From UBA2031 sp037189985 (GTDB taxonomy: Bacteria; Pseudomonadota; Gammaproteobacteria; Pseudomonadales; Moraxellaceae), in NCBI GenBank assembly GCA_037189985.1, contig JBBCJX010000006.1:62001-126000 (forward strand): a DNA stretch of 64,000 nt. Reading direction: 5' to 3'. Positions 60,627-64,000 of the stretch are shown piece after piece. A program made the position numbers and the translations under genes. The notes beneath the pieces were generated by a model. That model saw only the letters and a program-made list of their open reading frames with translations, was not told the origin of the DNA and did not search any database. The first letter of the stretch is position 1. Each line of letters begins with the position of its first letter.

Positions 60627-61374
60627 CCTGCGCCTGGCCGTGCGCCCGCGCAGTGCCTGGGAAGCGGTAGATTTAGGGATACGGCTGGTGCAGGCAGAGG
60701 CCTGGCCGCTCTGGCGTGTGTGGTTTGCCCTGCTCCTGCCCCTGATGGCACTGGTGCTCATCGCCGAATACTTCCTCAACCATGGCTGGCTCTATCTGCT
60801 GCTGTGGTGGCTGAAACCGCTCTATGACTACGCACTGCTCATCATGCTGAGCCGCCGGGTATTCGGCGAAACACCGACAATCCGCGAAGTACTCCGTGAG
60901 CTTGCTACCACACCGCGCAAAGGTCTTTTCGGCTGGCTGGGGTGGCGCCGGCTGAGCATGAGCCGCGCCTACCAGTTGCCGGTATGGCTGCTGGAAAACC
61001 TGCCCGCCGACGAGCGCCGACCACGCCTGGCATTGCTGCTCCGGCAGTACAGTGGCCGAGCCCGCTGGCTGCATATAGTCATGGTGCACTTCGAGGCCTT
61101 CCTCAGTGTCACCCTCATCAGCCTGTTGTTCTGGTTTGCACCGGCCGGACTTACCACCGACCTGTGGAGCCGTTTCATGGATGGGGGCGACCATCTGGCC
61201 AACATCAGTGGCACGCTCGCGTGGTTTGTGGCCCTGACCGTGATCGAGCCTTTTTATGTAGCCGCCGGTTTTTCGCTTTACCTGAACCGCCGCACCGAAC
61301 TCGAGGCCTGGGACCTCGAGCTTGCTTTCCGGCATCTGCAGAGCCGTCTGGATTCACAGCGGGGCAGCTCATGA
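60613..61374 (+). CDS. Conserved membrane protein of the SpoIIM-DUF4129-MoxR operon
   Basis: I do not recognise a named family with certainty. The 253-residue protein has hydrophobic segments near 37-52, 60-90, 165-190 and 200-225. It begins IADLRLAVRPRSAWEAVDLGIRL and has VIEPFYVAAGFSLYLNRRTELEAWDLELAFR (split, ~210-240), a pattern seen in proteins that sit beside DUF4129 genes in Pseudomonas-type operons. GGGAGG precedes the ATG at 60613. It overlaps SpoIIM by 14 nt and DUF4129 by 4 nt. Confidence 0.7.
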   Translation: MQIADLRLAVRPRSAWEAVDLGIRLVQAEAWPLWRVWFALLLPLMALVLIAEYFLNHGWLYLLLWWLKPLYDYALLIMLSRRVFGETPTIREVLRELATTPRKGLFGWLGWRRLSMSRAYQLPVWLLENLPADERRPRLALLLRQYSGRARWLHIVMVHFEAFLSVTLISLLFWFAPAGLTTDLWSRFMDGGDHLANISGTLAWFVALTVIEPFYVAAGFSLYLNRRTELEAWDLELAFRHLQSRLDSQRGSS

Positions 61375-62132
61375 AGCACATCACTGCCTACCTCTTGGCT
61401 GGTCTCCTGATATGCCTGCCGGGCACAGTCGCAAGGGCCGAAAGCCATCCTGCGCAAAGCCAGCAGGAAGCGGCTTACGCGGCTGAGTTGCGACGTGATA
61501 CCGCCGCCGTTTTCGCAGGCGAAGATTTCCACCGGATGGAGGAATCAACACGACTCGTGCCTCGCCCGTGGCTCGAGTCATGGTGGAAAAACCGGGAAGA
61601 GAGAAAACAGGAGGCGCCTCCTGAGTCGGGCCGTTTTGCGCTGGCCGCCATGATCCTGAAATATGCCGTGATTGCCGCGCTCTGCATCCTGCTGGCATGG
61701 CTGCTGTATGCAGGGTATCGCTGGCTGGCTCCGCGCATCGACAGCGCCAAGCGCAAACCAGCGCAGACCGTGCTGCATGCCGTAGAGACAAGTGCATTGC
61801 CTGGCAACACATTGCCGGAGCAAATCAGCGACAGCGCAGCGCGCGCATGGCAGGCGGGAGACTCTGCCCTGGCACTCAGCCTGCTCTACCGTGGTGCCGT
61901 ACGTTCCCTTGCCCGCCGCTACCAGCTTTCATTGCCGGTGAGTGCCACTGAAGGTGAATGTCTGCGACTTGCCCGGGCCAGCGGTCAAGCCGTGATTCCG
62001 CAAGCGTTTACGCCCATCGTGCAAGCCTGGATGGCCGAGGCCTATGCCAGACGCCACCCCGGAAATTTCGACCAGTTGCTAACGCTTTACCGCCAGCATT
62101 TCGAAGCGCCCTCCGGAGAGCCAACGCCATGA
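61371..62132 (+). CDS. DUF4129 domain protein
   Basis: A 253-residue protein with a signal peptide (MKHITAYLLAGLLICLPGTVARA), an extracytoplasmic stretch with RPWLESWWKNRE (~61), one membrane helix (~88-108, ILKYAVIAALCILLAWLLYA) and a cytoplasmic C-terminal DUF4129 helical domain (SAARAWQAGDSALALSLLYRGAVRSLARRY split, ~150-180). DUF4129 occurs with transglutaminase-like or MoxR-linked proteins. Starts in the preceding stop (ATGA) and ends in the next start (ATGA). Confidence 0.85.
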   Translation: MKHITAYLLAGLLICLPGTVARAESHPAQSQQEAAYAAELRRDTAAVFAGEDFHRMEESTRLVPRPWLESWWKNREERKQEAPPESGRFALAAMILKYAVIAALCILLAWLLYAGYRWLAPRIDSAKRKPAQTVLHAVETSALPGNTLPEQISDSAARAWQAGDSALALSLLYRGAVRSLARRYQLSLPVSATEGECLRLARASGQAVIPQAFTPIVQAWMAEAYARRHPGNFDQLLTLYRQHFEAPSGEPTP

Positions 62133-63301
62133 GTACCCGACCCGCCTCCGGCCTGCTGCAACGCTACTGGCCCCTGCTGGCAGCACTACTGATAGCTGCC
62201 CTGCTGCTGGCCTGCTTCACGCTGGAAAAAAGCGAGCGTGACGCCGGTTACAGCCAAACAGCACAACTCAATCCCTGGCTGGCAGCCGGCCAACTGCTGG
62301 AAAAGCGTGGCATGCGGGTACGCTTTTCACCGTATTACAACCGGCTGCCAGCACAGGCCGATGTCATCATGATGGCAACTCCACCCGGCTTGTTGGGGCA
62401 ACAGGAACAGACAAAACTTCTGGCATGGGTCGAAAACGGCGGCCATCTGATCGTCGAACCGTCGGGAGTGGACCACGGCGACGATCCTGACGAGGCACGC
62501 GAACTGCTGCGACGCTGGCTGGATGTGCGGCTGCAGAAAAACGAAGACGGCAGCGAGAACGTGAGCTCCTTCCTGAATATCGGACAACCTGGTGCACTGG
62601 ACTTGCGCAACGTGCAGATGGACAAGGAGGGACGTCTTCAGGCCGGTTTCAGTCCTCGCTTTTCCCTGAAGGCCGGCAGGCTTTCCCCCGCATGGAGCGT
62701 GAGCGATGAAAACGGCGCCCACGCCATGCGCTTCCAGATCGGCAGCGGCAACATCACGGTCCTGAGTGACATCCGGTGGATTCACAACCACATGCTGGAA
62801 CGTGCCGATCACGGCGCCCTGCTCTGGCGAGTGGTCAATGCATCAGCAGAAGACGAGGTCTGGCTGATACACGGCCAGGATCGGCCCTCACTGTTTGCCG
62901 TGCTGCGCGAGAACGCCGCGCCGCTGCTGCTTGCCGTTGGCATTTTCGTGCTGGTCTGGCTGTGGCAGGCAAGCCGGCGCTTCGGGCCGGTACATCAGCT
63001 GCCAGAAGACAATCGCCGGCGCCTCTCGGAGCATCTTGAAGCCAGCGGCCGTTTCCTGTTCCGGCAGGATGCGCTCGGCATGCTGTTCAATGCCAGCCGC
63101 GAGCGCCTGCAAAAACAGATACAACGGCAGCATCCACAATGGCGGCAACTGCCGCTTGAACGGCAAGCCCTGCATCTGGCCGAGCGCAGCGGTATCGAGC
63201 AAGGCGCCATCCTGCGCCTGCTCAGCGAACCAGCTCCCACCCACATCCTGCAATTCGCGGCGGACATCCGCCTGATCAACCGCTTGAGGAAAGCGCCATG
63301 A
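62129..63301 (+). CDS. DUF4350 domain protein
   Basis: A 390-residue protein with an N-terminal membrane helix (~14-32), a Rossmann-like glutamine-amidotransferase-type domain (~45-250: NPWLAAGQLLEKRGMRVRF, ADVIMMATPPGLL, LLAWVENGGHLIVEPSG), a second helix (~262-282) and a cytoplasmic tail of about 100 residues beginning with the family motif ASRRFGPV. The topology puts the large domain in the periplasm. It is coupled on both sides by 4-nt overlaps. Confidence 0.86.
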   Translation: MSTRPASGLLQRYWPLLAALLIAALLLACFTLEKSERDAGYSQTAQLNPWLAAGQLLEKRGMRVRFSPYYNRLPAQADVIMMATPPGLLGQQEQTKLLAWVENGGHLIVEPSGVDHGDDPDEARELLRRWLDVRLQKNEDGSENVSSFLNIGQPGALDLRNVQMDKEGRLQAGFSPRFSLKAGRLSPAWSVSDENGAHAMRFQIGSGNITVLSDIRWIHNHMLERADHGALLWRVVNASAEDEVWLIHGQDRPSLFAVLRENAAPLLLAVGIFVLVWLWQASRRFGPVHQLPEDNRRRLSEHLEASGRFLFRQDALGMLFNASRERLQKQIQRQHPQWRQLPLERQALHLAERSGIEQGAILRLLSEPAPTHILQFAADIRLINRLRKAP

Positions 63302-64000
63302 ACGACATCACGGACAGCAGCATCCCGAAAGGCAGCACCGAGGGCAATCCTCCCACGGACAGCCGTATCAGCAAGGCAGCCGACATCATCCAGCGCCTGC
63401 GTACGGAAATCGGACGTGCTGTCGTGGGTCAGCGCGACGCCGTGGAGCTCAGCCTGATCGCCCTGATTGCAGGCGGCCACGTGCTGGTGGAAGGCGTGCC
63501 CGGTCTCGGCAAGACACTACTGGTACGTGCGCTGGCAAAAACCTTTGGCGGCAGCTTCGCGCGCATCCAGTTCACCCCCGACCTCATGCCTTCCGATGTC
63601 ACCGGACACGCGCTCTACGAACTCAAGAGCCAGGAATTCAAGATCCGCAAAGGCCCGGTGTTCACACACCTGCTGCTGGCTGACGAGATCAATCGCGCAC
63701 CGGCCAAAACCCAGGCCGCCCTGCTGGAAGTGATGCAGGAAAACCAGGTCACCATCGAAGGCCAGTCCTTTCTCCTGCCACGGCCTTTCATGGTGCTGGC
63801 CACGCAGAACCCCATCGAACAGGAAGGCACCTACCCCCTGCCGGAAGCCCAACTTGACCGCTTTTTGCTGAAGGTGGTCGTCGACTATCCCAGCGCCAGT
63901 GAAGAACGCGATTTGCTGAGCCTGGTGACGCAGGGCCGCATTGGCGACAACCTGGATGTGGAAAGCCTGGCCACGCTGGTCAGCCCGGAAACCATACAGA
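63298..64000 (+). CDS. MoxR family AAA+ ATPase (5' part)
   Basis: Starts at the DUF4350 stop (ATGA) and is still open at the window end, 234 residues seen. VVGQRDAVELSLIALIAGGHVLVEGVPGLGKT (split; Walker A ~66-73), FTPDLMPSDVTG (~92), LLLADEINRAPAKTQAALLEVMQE (Walker B split, ~128) and LATQNPIEQEGTYPLPEAQLDRF (sensor 1 and arginine finger region, split) are MoxR hallmarks. MoxR proteins act as chaperones that remodel or insert metal into vWA partners; a DUF58 gene is expected next, beyond the window. Confidence 0.94.
   Translation, partial: MNDITDSSIPKGSTEGNPPTDSRISKAADIIQRLRTEIGRAVVGQRDAVELSLIALIAGGHVLVEGVPGLGKTLLVRALAKTFGGSFARIQFTPDLMPSDVTGHALYELKSQEFKIRKGPVFTHLLLADEINRAPAKTQAALLEVMQENQVTIEGQSFLLPRPFMVLATQNPIEQEGTYPLPEAQLDRFLLKVVVDYPSASEERDLLSLVTQGRIGDNLDVESLATLVSPETIQ

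Overview
The window comes from a gammaproteobacterium whose gene order closely follows the Pseudomonas aeruginosa type. Three blocks found apart or in the same order there are recognisable: the type IV pilus block (tRNA-Thr, pilA, pilBCD, coaE, yacG); secA-M23 peptidase-dciA-lpxC-ftsZ back through the whole division and cell-wall (dcw) cluster to mraZ, rnpB, rsmI, an LpoA-like gene, yraN, diaA and dolP; and sspBA, petABC, rpsI-rplM, tas, an acyl-CoA dehydrogenase, zapE, zapG and algW. The sequence is moderately GC-rich, Shine-Dalgarno sites and sigma-70 style promoters are conventional, and a Pseudomonadales-like lineage is the best guess. The genus is not determined. There is no rRNA, prophage, transposase or CRISPR array.

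Layout. 1-2.3 kb: 3' end of valS and an adenylate cyclase-FHA gene. 2.4-9.3 kb: tRNA-Thr(CGT), then pilA behind a sigma-54 promoter, followed by four genes inserted between pilA and pilB: two tandem TMTC-like (GT-C fold plus C-terminal repeat region) membrane proteins, a dolichyl-phosphate-mannose-synthase-like GT2 enzyme, and an AT-richer UDP-GlcNAc 2-epimerase homologue. I infer a lipid-linked-sugar pilin glycosylation locus and regard it as the most novel item here. 9.7-14.3 kb: pilB, pilC, pilD, coaE, yacG. 14.3-20.4 kb (minus): a Nudix-ThiE-like fusion, argJ, secA and an M23 peptidase, then dciA (plus).

21-39.6 kb (minus): the complete dcw operon mraZ-rsmH-ftsL-ftsI-murE-murF-mraY-murD-ftsW-murG-murC-ddl-ftsQ-ftsA-ftsZ, with mostly 1-4 nt junctions, then lpxC. 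It starts from a clear promoter followed by four MraZ-type repeats spaced exactly 10 nt apart, and ftsZ is closed by a terminator. RNase P RNA lies just upstream. 39.7-44.4 kb: a REP-like repeat pair, a pirin, rsmI, a short LpoA-like protein without lipobox, yraN, diaA and dolP. 44.4-49.4 kb (minus): sspB, sspA, the cytochrome bc1 complex petCBA, tRNA-Gln(CTG), rpsI, rplM.

49.5-64 kb: tas, an acyl-CoA dehydrogenase, zapE, an alpha/beta hydrolase, zapG, an orphan DctM-like TRAP permease, a Nif3-like protein, the DegS/AlgW periplasmic protease, and finally a plus-strand operon RDD-SpoIIM-membrane protein-DUF4129-DUF4350-MoxR that runs off the window. Most of the window therefore serves envelope building: pili, peptidoglycan, lipid A, secretion and envelope stress sensing.
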